32,500 bases of DNA from Chrysomallon squamiferum (GCA_012295275.1 CM022678.1:5451059-5483558), one strand, 5' to 3'. Positions 10,330 through 26,310 are shown, counted from the stretch's first letter. Numbers and translations: made by a program. Notes: generated by a model from the sequence alone, not told the origin.

Positions 10330-11955
10330 GTATGTATCAGTGAACAAGTAGATTTCAGTAGAGAGTGCGCTCTTAGATTTACATTTTTCATAAATAACTT
10401 TAACACGTGGATTAGTAGCGAGAAAACAACAACGGCGACAACGACAATAATAAATAAGAAACAAAGAAACAAACAAACAAACAAACAAACAAACAAATAA
10501 ATAAATAAATAAATAAAAGATACAAACATAGTACTTAATATAATATTATATCTAGATAGGTAAAATAATGATGGTGTCCAGATAGGTTGTATTCAAATTA
10601 TTTCAGTCAGCTACTTCATATTCATATTTGATTGCAAAATTGTATTTAATATTTTCTAGATAGGTCATTCATCTGGAGGCTATTAAATACTATAACCGTG
10701 ATTATTTTTTTTTTCTTTGGTTATTTTGCTGTATAACTACTTTGGGGAACGCAGTATGGGAGCAATGGGGTCCAGTCTAAATATAAAAATGAAAGTGAGA
10801 TGAGCCGAGTTCAGGAGTGTTTATTGCTGGTCAGCCAAGTGCGTTGTAACTGGACACTTGAAATTGGAATTGGAAAAAAATTAACGTGCTAATCAGAGCA
10901 AGCTGTTGTGAAGCACGTCTGCGACGGGCACGCTTTCTGACAGGTCAGCGGGCGTGTCCGTCGCAGAAAAGTATTGGACACTGGTCTGTGCGTTATTTTA
11001 TAGCACTCGGCTCCTATCGTTACGTATTTATGCATTTAGGTGTTTTAATTGTTGTCAAGATTACTGCCGTAATCAATTTACTCGGGATAAGATATCTTTT
11101 GTCTACAGCCGTCCTTAATCGGCGCATACCCATTAATTGGAGCCGGCTCATATCATTATGTATTTAGTATTTTAATTAATTATATGTCTGTTGTTAGATT
11201 GGACAGATTGTAACTTGACGACTTTGGCTTTATAACCTTGGTTGCTAGAGTTAAATCTATTTTATTTTAATCTGCTTATGGTATGTCCAAGCGAGGCATT
11301 TTTTTCCCCCAACTATGATAATACTATCACTAGAATTATGTACTTTATGTAATTTTTAATACTTTATTAGCTTCATCCTATTAAAAGCTAGACGGTTAAA
11401 AATATGTACGTATATGAGACACAAATCTACAAGACATAGCGTGGGTTTTCAGCGCCCAAATTTTAAACTATTGCCTTCCTCCTAAACCATAAGATTGTGA
11501 ATTCTAGTTTCCGTAATTACGTTACTAAAGTATTAAATTTAACTACCTGTTTATGAATTAATAAAATAAAATTGATGTTTTCTAGCCATCTGAATTTAGA
11601 ACAAAATTATAATAGAATTATATTAGAGTAGGATCAGAGTACAATTATAATACCACAATGAGTTTAGACGTTACGTCTAAGATGCATGAGTAAAATCTAA
11701 AAAAATTTTAATAATAATAACAATTAAAATTGCATACTTACTTCAAATAAATAAATAAAGTATTGTAGTACATTGTCCAATAAAAAAGATTTCGGTGTGA
11801 ATGATGGAAGGAATATAGGGTGTTGAGAATTTTTTGATAAAATTGTAACAAAATGAAAACCTGCGAGGTTTTACATTACTTCACAACTTTTTGTTACTTT
11901 TAATATTTTTCTTTCTTAAACGCCACTGTAATATAGAACTTGTAGGGAATCTTTG

Positions 11956-12038
<83 letters not shown>

Positions 12039-12287
12039 TATTTATAATTCATATGCTTTAATAGTTAGTATATAACTCCTTGATTTAGTAAAGAAAAATA
12101 TAGAAACAAAAATCATTCTTTTTCCATTTCAGCGAAGCAACAAAACACAAGAGATGTGCAGATGGATAAAACTGATGCTTTGTCGTTTCTCAGACGTAGA
12201 CAAGAAAATCCTAACATCAGGGGAATTATCTGCGAGTGCTGCTATCATCGTTGTTCACCTGAAGAAATGAGAGAGTACTGCCTATAA
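10125..12287 (+). CDS. Insulin-related peptide 2 precursor (divergent paralogue)
   Basis: Insulin-family secreted peptide; join(10125..10329, 12133..12287), 119 residues. Signal peptide about 1-22; B chain with Cys28, 40 and 52; A chain with Cys102, 104, 105, 109 and 118, again the eight-cysteine molluscan set. Unlike insulins 1 and 3 it has no Lys-Arg at the end of the B chain, and its connecting peptide is polar and mixed in charge rather than Arg-rich, keeping only the ALSFLR block. A triple Arg at 89-91 would free an A chain starting QENPNIRG, a Gln that could become pyroglutamate. The phase-1 intron is 1803 bp, longer than in its paralogues partly because of an insertion at 10694-11319. 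The reading frame is intact. The family is certain; its separate function is inference. Confidence 0.9.
10694..11319. mobile_element. 626-bp insertion unique to insulin 2 intron
   Basis: The 8-bp sequence AATACTAT flanks it on both sides (10686-10693 and 11320-11327). The introns of insulins 1 and 3 show the empty site, TATTAAATA(A/C)TA running directly into CACTAG. The duplicated target and clean empty site indicate transposition. No terminal inverted repeat is evident; a T-rich left end suggests the tail of a minus-strand retroposon, while an 8-bp duplication also fits hAT-type DNA elements. It is richer in G+C than its surroundings. The 93-codon open frame inside resembles nothing I recognise. 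Confidence 0.65.
10918..10967. other. GC-rich perfect hairpin inside the insertion
   Basis: TCTGCGACGGGCACGC (10918-10933) pairs with GCGTGTCCGTCGCAGA (10952-10967), a 16-bp stem with a single G:T pair. The loop holds a second palindrome, CTGAC-AG-GTCAG (10937-10948). Confidence 0.8.
11328..12050. other. Rest of insulin 2 intron
   Basis: Alignable by eye to the insulin 1 intron (shared GACATAGCGTGGGTTTTCAG near 11435 and, reversed, near 6118). It ends in a long (TA)n tract at 11960-12050. No coding content. Confidence 0.7.
12133..12287 (+). CDS. Insulin 2, A-chain exon
   Basis: The acceptor CATTTCAG ends at 12132. The exon gives a connecting peptide with ALSFLRRR, then the A chain with GIICECCYHRCSPEEMREYC, Leu and TAA at 12285-12287. 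Confidence 0.9.
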
Positions 12288-12304
12288 TATATTAAAAAAG
12301 TAAT

Positions 12305-12314
12305 AATAAATAAA
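12305..12314 (+). terminator. Putative poly(A) signals of insulin 2
   Basis: Overlapping AATAAA motifs 18-27 bases past the stop codon, in an A-rich stretch where such motifs are common by chance. Confidence 0.3.
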
Positions 12315-12381
12315 ATTAAAAAAACAAAAAAACAACAACATATGTATTTCTTTTTAATTAAAGACGCCACATTAAAAACAA

Positions 12382-12384
<3 letters not shown>

Positions 12385-12433
<49 letters not shown>

Positions 12434-12660
12434 CCAAATAAATAAATAGGTAAGTAAGTAAGTAAACACATACGTAAATAAATAAGGGAAATATAGTAAA
12501 TACGTAATTTAATAACAAATAAATAAATTTAAAAAAAAAAGGTATGCAAGCAAGTAAATAAATAAATAAACAAACAAACAAACAAACAAATAAACAAATA
12601 AATAAGTAAACAAACAAACAAATAAGTTAATAAACAAATAAACAAAAAATAAATAAACAG
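12385..12660. repeat. (AAT)n and (AAAT/AAAC)n tracts
   Basis: Simple repeats between the insulin 2 stop and its 33-bp array. The homologous AAAC/AAAT tract lies 3' of insulin 3 (about 18160-18265) and, reversed, of insulin 1 (about 5200-5315). Confidence 0.85.
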
Positions 12661-12778
12661 ACAAGAAATAAAAGTCACTGGTATCAGAAAGGTTGTAATG
12701 TTGTATGTTGTGAAATCTACATATAAGTGAAGTTTGTAAAAGTAAACAGTGAATTTTATCTTTCGTTCCTCTACCCTG

Positions 12779-13665
12779 TGACGTAATGTTAACATGTAAT
12801 GACAAATCCTGTGACGTAATGTTAACATGTAATGACAAATCCTGTGACGTAATGTTAACATGTAATGACACATCATGTGACGTAATGTTAACATATATTA
12901 ATAAATTTTGTGACGTAATGTTAATATGTAATGACAAATCATGTGACGTAATGTTAACATGTAATGACAAACCCTGTGACGTAATGTTAACATGTAATGA
13001 CAAATCCTGTGACGTAATGTTAACATGTAATGACAAATCCTGTGACGTAATGTTAACATGTAATGACACATCATGTGACGTAATGTTAACATATATTAAT
13101 AAATTCTGTGACGTAATGTTAATATGTAATGACAAATCATGTGACGTAATGTTAACATGTAATGACAAACCCTGTGACGTAATGTTAACATGTAATGACA
13201 AATCCTGTGACGTAATGTTAACATGTAATGACAAATCCTGTGACGTAATGTTAACATGTAATGACAAACCCTGTGACGTAATGTTAACATTATATGACAA
13301 ATCCTGTGACGTAATGTTAACATGTAATGACATCATGTGACGTAATGTTAATATGTAATGACACATCCTGTAACTTAATGTTAACATGTAATGACAAATC
13401 ATGTGACGTAATGTAAACATGTAATGACAAATCCTGTGACGTAATGTTAACATGTAATTACAAATCCTGTGACGTAATGTTAACATGTACTTACAAATCC
13501 TGTGACGTAATGTTAACATGTAATGACAAATCCTGTAACGTAATGTTAACAGGTAATGACAAATCCTGTGACGTAATGTTAACATGTAATGACAAATCCT
13601 GTGACGTAATGTTAATATGTAATGACAAATCATGTGACGTAATGTTAATATGCAATGACAATAAT
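12779..13665. repeat. 33-bp minisatellite, about 27 units, 3' of insulin 2
   Basis: Units carry TGTTAACA and end in TGACGTAA, so adjacent units read TGACGTAATGTTAACA across the join. A higher-order period of six units is visible: the variant containing ATATATTAATAAATT recurs 198 bp apart (about 12891 and 13089), with matching variants between. Open frames of up to 433 codons across this array are artefacts of a unit length divisible by three. Confidence 0.95.
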
Positions 13666-13670
13666 AATAA

Positions 13671-13760
<90 letters not shown>

Positions 13761-13768
13761 CAGTAGTA
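13666..13768. repeat. (TAG)n trinucleotide array
   Basis: About 100 bp of almost pure TAG/GTA repeat between the minisatellite and an inverted copy of module 1. Confidence 0.95.
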
Positions 13769-14365
13769 ATTACAGACTGTAAAATTATTAGGTAAAAAAC
13801 TAAATTTCAAAACAGATAATGTTTACATAATCGTATCCTGTTTTCTGAGTGTAAATTTAGAAACAAAACGTTTCCCTCTCTATTTACAGCTGTTCCGAGC
13901 AATTTATTATTTAATTAATCAATTAACTAACTAACTAACTAACTAACCGATTAATTAACCAAGTAATTAATTGATTAATTAATTAATATAATATCGGAGG
14001 AAATACACTCATTCTTACATGACCGATGATGTGAGTTACCTATTTTCACTGCTCTATCACTTCTGTGGTTTCACGGAAGTTTGAAGATCGAGATTTTTTC
14101 ACTGTTTTACGTGGACATCTAAAAAAAATAGACTTATCAGCTTTTTGATTTCTTTCATTTGCATTTAGCCTAGCCTGACGTGCCTTATCTGTAGCAAAAT
14201 GTATTCAAGTTACGTAAATCGTAATAGTGGATTCTTGAATAATTTAAAATGATATTGCCTGAAACAAATGACGTTTTTAAAAATCTATTATGAGCAGAAA
14301 CGGAGACTGAAATGATACCTGTATTTATCGCTGGGGGTATGAAATGAAACGCAACAACTGTTCTT

Positions 14366-14366
<1 letters not shown>

Positions 14367-14416
<50 letters not shown>
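14367..14416. repeat. Poly(T) tract
   Basis: About 50 consecutive T residues. A homopolymer this long is prone to assembly error. Confidence 0.9.
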
Positions 14417-14422
<6 letters not shown>

Positions 14423-14447
14423 TTATTATTATATTTTTTTTTTTTTA

Positions 14448-14860
14448 TTGCAATAATAAACAGACAGCAGTTTGAAATGAAATCTGTCAAAAGCACCGCA
14501 GACATTAATCATTGTTTTTCTTTTGCATAAATTATTATTAATATATTTGTTTTTTATTTATTGCAATAATAAAAAGACAGCAGTTTGAAATGAAATCTGT
14601 CAAAAGCACCGCAGACATTAATCTTTTTTTTTTTTTTTTGCATAAATTATTATTAATATATATTTTTTTTTTTATTATTGCCATAATAAAAAGATAGCAT
14701 TTTCAAATGAAATCTGTCAAAAGCACCGCAGACATTAATCATTTTTTTTTTTTGCATAAATTATTATTAATATATTTTTTATTTATTTATTGCAATAATA
14801 AAAAGACAGTATTTTGAAATGAAATCTGTCAAAAGCACCGCAGACATTAATCACTAGATC
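14448..14860. repeat. 112-117 bp tandem repeat, four copies
   Basis: Each unit has a CAATAATAAA-type start, then GAAATCTGTCAAAAGCACCG and GACATTAATC, then a T-rich spacer. Units start near 14451, 14564, 14681 and 14793. The left arm has a single copy (about 8205-8270, inverted). Confidence 0.85.
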
Positions 14861-14865
14861 TATGA

Positions 14866-15118
14866 AATCAAACGAGCACAATATTTTCTCTGAAGTTTTA
14901 AGCAAATTTCAAAACATGGCGAATTAATAAATTGCTCGTAACAGTTGCAAAGACAGAGAGGGAAAAGTTTTGTTTCTGAATTTACTTACGAGAGAAACGC
15001 GAGCTAAACACTCAGAAAACAGGATTCGATTCTGTAAGGATATTATCTGTTTTAAAGTTTATTGTTTTGGCTAATAATTTTACAGTCTGTAATTCTTCTT
15101 CTTCTTCTTCTTCTTCTT

Positions 15119-15149
<31 letters not shown>

Positions 15150-15639
15150 TATATATATATATAAAACGAGTTAAAAATTAACAAAACATTATATTTTGTC
15201 CAGTGTTCCGCAAATAACTGTAATTAAACATGGTTTGTATTCAACATGGTTCACTGCATGCTAAGTTTTCATATAAACGAAATATTCTGAGTTAAAGAAT
15301 TTATCTTTTTTGTTCGATAAGCTGTTAAGTTTATTGAACGACTTTAAGAGTTAAAAAATCTAATATTTGAAGCATTTATTATTGTTATTATTATTATTAT
15401 TACTATTATTATTATTATTGATATCGGATTTATTGCTGTTGTTAGTTTTGTTATTTGGCAGTTGTTACTTGTCGTTATCATCACCATCATCATCGTCGTC
15501 ATCATCATCATCATCATTGTTGTTGTTCTGCTTCTTCCTATTTGCCGATATTATTGTTGTGGTTATTATTTTAAAAAATGTTTATCTTGTTTCTTCATAT
15601 TATTATAATTTTTTTGTTTTGCTTGTTTGTTTTTGTTTT

Positions 15640-15684
<45 letters not shown>

Positions 15685-15805
15685 CTGTTGTTTATTTTTG
15701 GTGTTTTTGTTGTACTATTGTTATTATTATTATTTTGGTGTTGTTATCGTTGTTGCTGTTGTTGTTTTGGCGCTCTCTCAGGAGTGGAAATAATAATAAT
15801 AAGAT
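14866..15805 (+). repeat. Upstream region of insulin 3, first tandem copy
   Basis: Module 1 (14932-15092), a (TTC)n tract (15093-15147), module 2 (15160-15370) and a triplet-rich block to 15800. It is repeated from about 15806, starting with the shared GCACAATATTTTCTCTGAAG. Confidence 0.75.
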
Positions 15806-16031
15806 CGAAACGCGCACAATATTTTCTCTGAAGTTTTAAGCAAATTTCAAAACATGGCGAATTAATAAATTGCTCGTAACAGTTGCAAGACAGAGAGGGA
15901 AAAGTTTTGTTTCTGAATTTACTTACGAGAGAAACGCGAGCTAAACACTCAGAAAACAGGATTCGATTCTGTAAGGATATTATCTGTTTTAAAGTTTATT
16001 GTTTTGGCTAATAATTTTACGGTCTGTAATG

Positions 16032-16084
<53 letters not shown>

Positions 16085-16116
16085 TACTACTACTACTACT
16101 ACTACTGCTACTACTA

Positions 16117-16158
<42 letters not shown>

Positions 16159-16246
16159 CAGTGACAACATAAAAGATTTCGTTGATATTTCAGTTAATAC
16201 ACAGTTTTGTATCTTTCAGTTGAGAAACTGATTTAATATTTGGCTA

Positions 16247-16296
<50 letters not shown>

Positions 16297-16552
16297 TACA
16301 TACATACATACATACATACATACATACATACATTTATAACTCGTTTGATATATAAAGAGTTAAAAATTAACAGAACATTATATTTTGTCCAGTGTTCCGC
16401 AAATAACTGTAATTACGTTTGTATTCAACGTGGTTCACTGCATGCTAAGTTTTCATATAAATATTCTGAGTTAAAGAATTTATTTTGTATGTTCGATAAG
16501 CTGTTACGTTTAATTAACGATTTTAAGATTTAAAAACCCCAATATTTGAAGC

Positions 16553-16634
<82 letters not shown>

Positions 16635-16855
16635 GATACCGGCTTCATTGCTGTTGTTAGTGTTGTTATTTGGCAGTTGTTACTTGTTGTTATCATCACC
16701 ATCGTCATCGTCATCATCATCATTATTATTGTTGCTTCTTCCTTTTTGCCTATATTATTGTTGTGGTTATTATCGTGTTTCTTCACATTATTATAATTGC
16801 TTATTTGTTTGTTGCTGTTTTTTGGGAGGGGTTTTGTTTGTTTGTTGTTATTGGG

Positions 16856-16894
<39 letters not shown>

Positions 16895-16900
16895 TGCTGT
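15806..16900 (+). repeat. Upstream region of insulin 3, second tandem copy
   Basis: Module 1 (15868-16030), TTA/CTA triplets, (CA)n-(CATA)n (16247-16335), module 2 (16355-16555), (TTA)n (16553-16635) and a triplet-rich block with a poly(T) tract (16859-16893) ending just before the insulin 3 exon. Confidence 0.75.
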
Positions 16901-16996
16901 TAACATACCTTTCGTAATCTAGCGGTGACTTAGGGTGGTTTTAAACTGTTTTATTTTTTACAATTTAGAATTCTATCGCTCGTGGAACAGTCAACA

Positions 16997-17201
16997 ATGA
17001 ACGCTGTAGTAAATATTCTGACGGTGCTAGCTGTTACACTTTGTCTTGTACCAGAGTCGGACAGTTTGACTAAATACTGTCTCGAAGGACAACACCCAGC
17101 TCCAAGTGGCTATTGTGGTTTTCGTCTCAGAGATATAATTGAAGCAGTGTGCAGAATGTTTCACCTGAAACAGCCTTTCGCAATTTTCGAAAAACGTCTA
17201 A
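16997..17201 (+). CDS. Insulin 3, signal peptide and B-chain exon
   Basis: The acceptor TTTAG ends at 16968. The B chain contains YCLEGQHPAPSGYCGFRLRD, Cys52 and a tail to Lys-Arg. The donor GTATGT at 17202 leaves a single A, which joins GA to make Arg69. Confidence 0.92.
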
Positions 17202-18029
17202 GTATGTACCAGTGAACAAGTAGTGCAGATTTCAGCTGATAACATGTTCTTAGATTTGTGATAAATAACGTGAATACATGGATTAGTAGCGAGAAAACAA
17301 CAACGGCGACAACGACAGTATAAATAAATAAATCAATAAATCAATAAAAACATATATAAATAAAAGATAAAAACATACCACTTAATATTATTTTTAGATA
17401 GCTAAAATAATTATAGTGTCAAGATAGGTTGCATTTAAGATATTTCAGTCAGCTACTTCATGTTTGTATTTGATTGTGTTTAGTATTTTCTACATAGGTC
17501 ATTGAACTGTGTACTATTAAATACTAGCACTAGAATCATATACTATGTAATCTTTTAACGAAAACTTTAACAAAAACTTTGCATTATTACTTCAAATAAA
17601 TAAACAATGTATTGTAGTATATTGTTAATAACAGCATTTGGTGGTGAATTATGGAAGGAATATAGGGTGTTTAGAATTTTTCATAAAACTATAATAAAAT
17701 GAAAATCTCCGAGGTTTTTTCTATTACTTCACAACGTTTTGTTATTTTATATTTTATTTAACGACACTGTAATATAGTATTTGTAGGGAATGAATGTATA
17801 TATATATATTATAATTTACTAATTAGTATATAATTTCTTGATATAGTAAGAAAACAAACTATTATTTTTCATTTCAGGAAATCGAAGCAGACGAGAGGCG
17901 AGGTTGAGAAAAGCTAAAGCTTTGTCGTTTCTCAGACATACACGAAGTCGTCTTTACGAGCAGGGAATTATCTGCGAGTGCTGCTTCCATCGTTGTTCAG
18001 TTGAAGAATTGAGAGAGTACTGCCGTTAA
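16997..18029 (+). CDS. Insulin-related peptide 3 precursor
   Basis: Insulin-family hormone precursor, join(16997..17201, 17878..18029), 118 residues. Hydrophobic signal peptide (about 1-22), B chain Cys28/40/52 closed by Lys66-Arg67, connecting peptide 68-93, and A chain Cys101/103/104/108/117. The connecting peptide has 11 Arg or Lys in 26 residues and one acidic residue, opposite to the acidic C-peptides usual in insulins; the Arg-Arg, Arg-x-Arg and Arg-Lys sites would let convertases cut it to pieces. The intron is 676 bp, phase 1. Compared with insulin 1 there are nine amino-acid and six silent codon differences. It is convergent with ZP copy A, about 1.5 kb between stop codons. The start is the ATG, not the GTG five codons earlier. 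Confidence 0.92.
17878..18029 (+). CDS. Insulin 3, A-chain exon
   Basis: The acceptor CATTTCAG ends at 17877. Basic connecting peptide with ALSFLR, Arg-Ser-Arg, then the A chain GIICECCFHRCSVEELREYC, Arg and TAA at 18027-18029. Confidence 0.92.
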
Positions 18030-18042
18030 TATCAAAAACAAT

Positions 18043-18048
18043 AATAAA
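18043..18048 (+). terminator. Putative poly(A) signal of insulin 3
   Basis: AATAAA 14 bases past the stop; the same spacing as in insulin 1, but possibly too close to be the one used. Confidence 0.35.
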
Positions 18049-18365
18049 TTAAATTTTAAACATATAATACATATATACATATATATATATATTATTAAAT
18101 TAAAGAATCCGCAAATAAAACTAAATATATAAATAAAAGAGTAAGTAAGCAAGCAAGTAAATAAATTAACAAACAAACAAACAGCAAATAAATAAACAAA
18201 TAAACAAATAAGTAAACAACGAAAGAAGCAAATAAATGAACAAATAAATATATAAATAAATAAAAATTACTGGTATGAAAAAGGTTGTAGTGTTATATGT
18301 GTGAGATGGTACATATAAGAGAAGTTTGCAAAAGTAAACACTGAATTCTATTTTTCGTTCCTCTA

Positions 18366-18655
18366 CCCTGTGACGTAATGTTAACAAGTAATGACATAGC
18401 CTGTGACGTAATGTTAACATGTAATGACATAGCCTGTGACGTAATGTTAACATGTAATGACAAACCCTGTGACGTAATGTTAACATGTAATGACAAACCC
18501 TGTGACGTAATTTTAATATGGAATGACAAATCCTGTGTCGTAATTTTAATATGGAATGACAAAGCCTGTGACGTAATGTTAACATGTAATGACAAAGCCT
18601 GTGACGTAATGTCAACATGTAATGACAAAGCCTGTGACGTATTAATAAATCCTGT
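18366..18655. repeat. 33-bp minisatellite, about 8.5 units, 3' of insulin 3
   Basis: Same unit family as behind insulins 1 and 2, beginning after the shared TTCGTTCCTCTACCC motif. Some units carry TTTTAATATGGAAT variants not seen in the other arrays. Confidence 0.95.
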
Positions 18656-18778
18656 GTTTAAAAGAAAAACTATTTTTTCCATCAGAGGAATCATCTCATT
18701 TCCATAATATATATATTATAGCAGAAATTAACGTGGGTGTGGTTGAAAGGTGTAGATAAGTAGATCTTCCTATCAAAA

Positions 18779-19008
18779 TGACGTCATAGACTGTAATTCC
18801 GTCACACCTCGAATACGTCGCATCCTTAGCGACAACCAAATATGAATTAAAAAAAACAAAAAAAAAAAACAGGATGTCTATGCAAAGTGAAATTTTACGC
18901 TGCGAATGAAAGATTTAGTATCGTATTTCATTTCATTACAAAGGAATTCGTGTTAAAGATTCATCTTTCTTTAACGTTGTTTATTCAAACTGAAAGTTTG
19001 TGACGTCA
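18779..19008. promoter_or_regulatory. Two isolated perfect TGACGTCA sites
   Basis: TGACGTCA at 18779-18786 and 19001-19008. The first is conserved in the left arm at 4493-4500; the second is TGACGTCG-like there (about 4253). These are matches to the CREB/ATF consensus; function is not shown. Confidence 0.45.
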
Positions 19009-19129
19009 CTGGATGCGTCAGATAAGTACTTTATGTAATTCGGGGTCACATTATGGTCTTGATTTAATATCACGTACAGACAGAAAAACACGAAATTAAA
19101 GCGTCAGTTACACATTTTTCATTTTTTTA

Positions 19130-19358
<229 letters not shown>

Positions 19359-19473
19359 GTCTGTAAACCAAACATATTTAAATTTGCAGTAATTATTGCT
19401 TTCATTTCTTATTTACTTTAACAGTTTTCATGAAAACTCAGAAAACAAAACAAAACACGTTTCACATGCTGTA

Positions 19474-19479
19474 TTTATT
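19474..19479 (-). terminator. Putative poly(A) signal of ZP copy A
   Basis: AATAAA on the minus strand 71 bases after the exon 10 stop, conserved at the same place in copy B. Confidence 0.6.
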
Positions 19480-19549
19480 GCTCGAAGTTTGTTCTGGTGA
19501 TGAGTTCTAGACTCTTATTTCTAACACGTGGGTATTGTCATGAAAACGT

Positions 19550-25173
<5,624 letters not shown>

Positions 25174-25258
25174 TGTTGCTTTACCATGGAAACGAGGCTT
25201 CTGTTCCTGAAATGAAAGCGTATCCAGCATATATATTATAAATAACATAAACACCACA

Positions 25259-25300
<42 letters not shown>
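25259..25300. repeat. (CA)n tract
   Basis: CA repeat in the 5' UTR intron of ZP copy A. Confidence 0.95.
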
Positions 25301-25399
25301 GCTTGCAAGGACAGAGAGATATCCAAATATCTATCTACCTGTCTATCTATTTCATCTATCTTAATGTCTCTCTATATATCCATCTATTTCTCAGCCTAT

Positions 25400-25411
25400 C
25401 TTTTCATCCAT

Positions 25412-25446
<35 letters not shown>

Positions 25447-25568
25447 TTATTATTATTATTATTATTGTAGTTGCTGTTGTTGTTTCTTCTAATATCATTA
25501 TCATAATTATTATTGTTCATATTGATTTTATTATTATTTTTTTTTTTTTATTATATATTCTTGTTGTG

Positions 25569-25631
<63 letters not shown>

Positions 25632-25664
25632 GCTGTTGTTGTTGTTATATTTTTTATTATTGCA

Positions 25665-25708
<44 letters not shown>

Positions 25709-25831
25709 CATCATCATCGTCATCGTCATCGTCATCATCATCATCATTATTATTCCGGTTATCATTCCTATTATTGTCATTATTAGTATTATTGTTCTTG
25801 TTGTTGTGATTATTATTATTATTATTATTAT

Positions 25832-25865
<34 letters not shown>

Positions 25866-26039
25866 TATAGTAGTACTAGTAGTAGCAGTTATATTTATTG
25901 TTTTATTTTAGTTCTGTTTTTTATACGTTGTATGTTTCCGTAATAATAATTTAGTTGACTATATTATCGGGGAACAGAAACTGTAAGTATATAACAAATG
26001 GCTTATTTCTACAACTACTACTACTAATAATAATAATAA

Positions 26040-26070
<31 letters not shown>

Positions 26071-26229
26071 AAGAAGAAGAATAGTAGTAGTAGTAGAAGT
26101 AGTATTAGTAGTAGTAGTAGTAGTAGCAGCAGCAGTTGTTGTTGTTGTAGGAACAGTAGTAATAGTAGTAGTAGTAATAAAAATAGGGTTGATAGTAGTA
26201 GTAGAATAGTAGTAGAGGTGGTAATGGTG

Positions 26230-26296
<67 letters not shown>

Positions 26297-26310
26297 CAGT
26301 TGTTGTTGTA
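25400..26310. repeat. Triplet repeats (TTA, TAG, AAG) in ZP copy A 5' UTR intron
   Basis: TTTA at 25408-25446; TTA at 25570-25632 and 25665-25708; TAG at 25830-25865; AAG at 26041-26081; TAG/TGG at 26083-26300. No coding content. Confidence 0.9.

Noticed and set aside
10886-11167. 93-codon open frame in the insulin 2 intron
   Set aside because: Lies within the inserted segment, spans the hairpin, and shows no recognisable domain or codon pattern.
12779-13665. CRISPR-like array
   Set aside because: Units are contiguous with no unique spacers, and the genome is eukaryotic.
12509-13810. 433-codon open frame on the minus strand, and similar frames over the other 33-bp arrays
   Set aside because: Produced by a 33-bp tandem unit whose length is a multiple of three and lacks stops in several frames at once on both strands. 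No start context, domain or conserved frame.
16982-16996. Upstream GTG as start of insulin 3 (and the equivalent at 10110 and the longer frame to 6839)
   Set aside because: Non-ATG, and a splice acceptor lies between; all three genes share the ATG followed by a signal peptide.
5411-18029. Weaponised venom insulins as in cone snails
   Set aside because: Those described are fish-type insulins with reduced cysteine content and different B-chain layout; these have the endogenous molluscan eight-cysteine pattern. Nothing in the sequence indicates venom expression.
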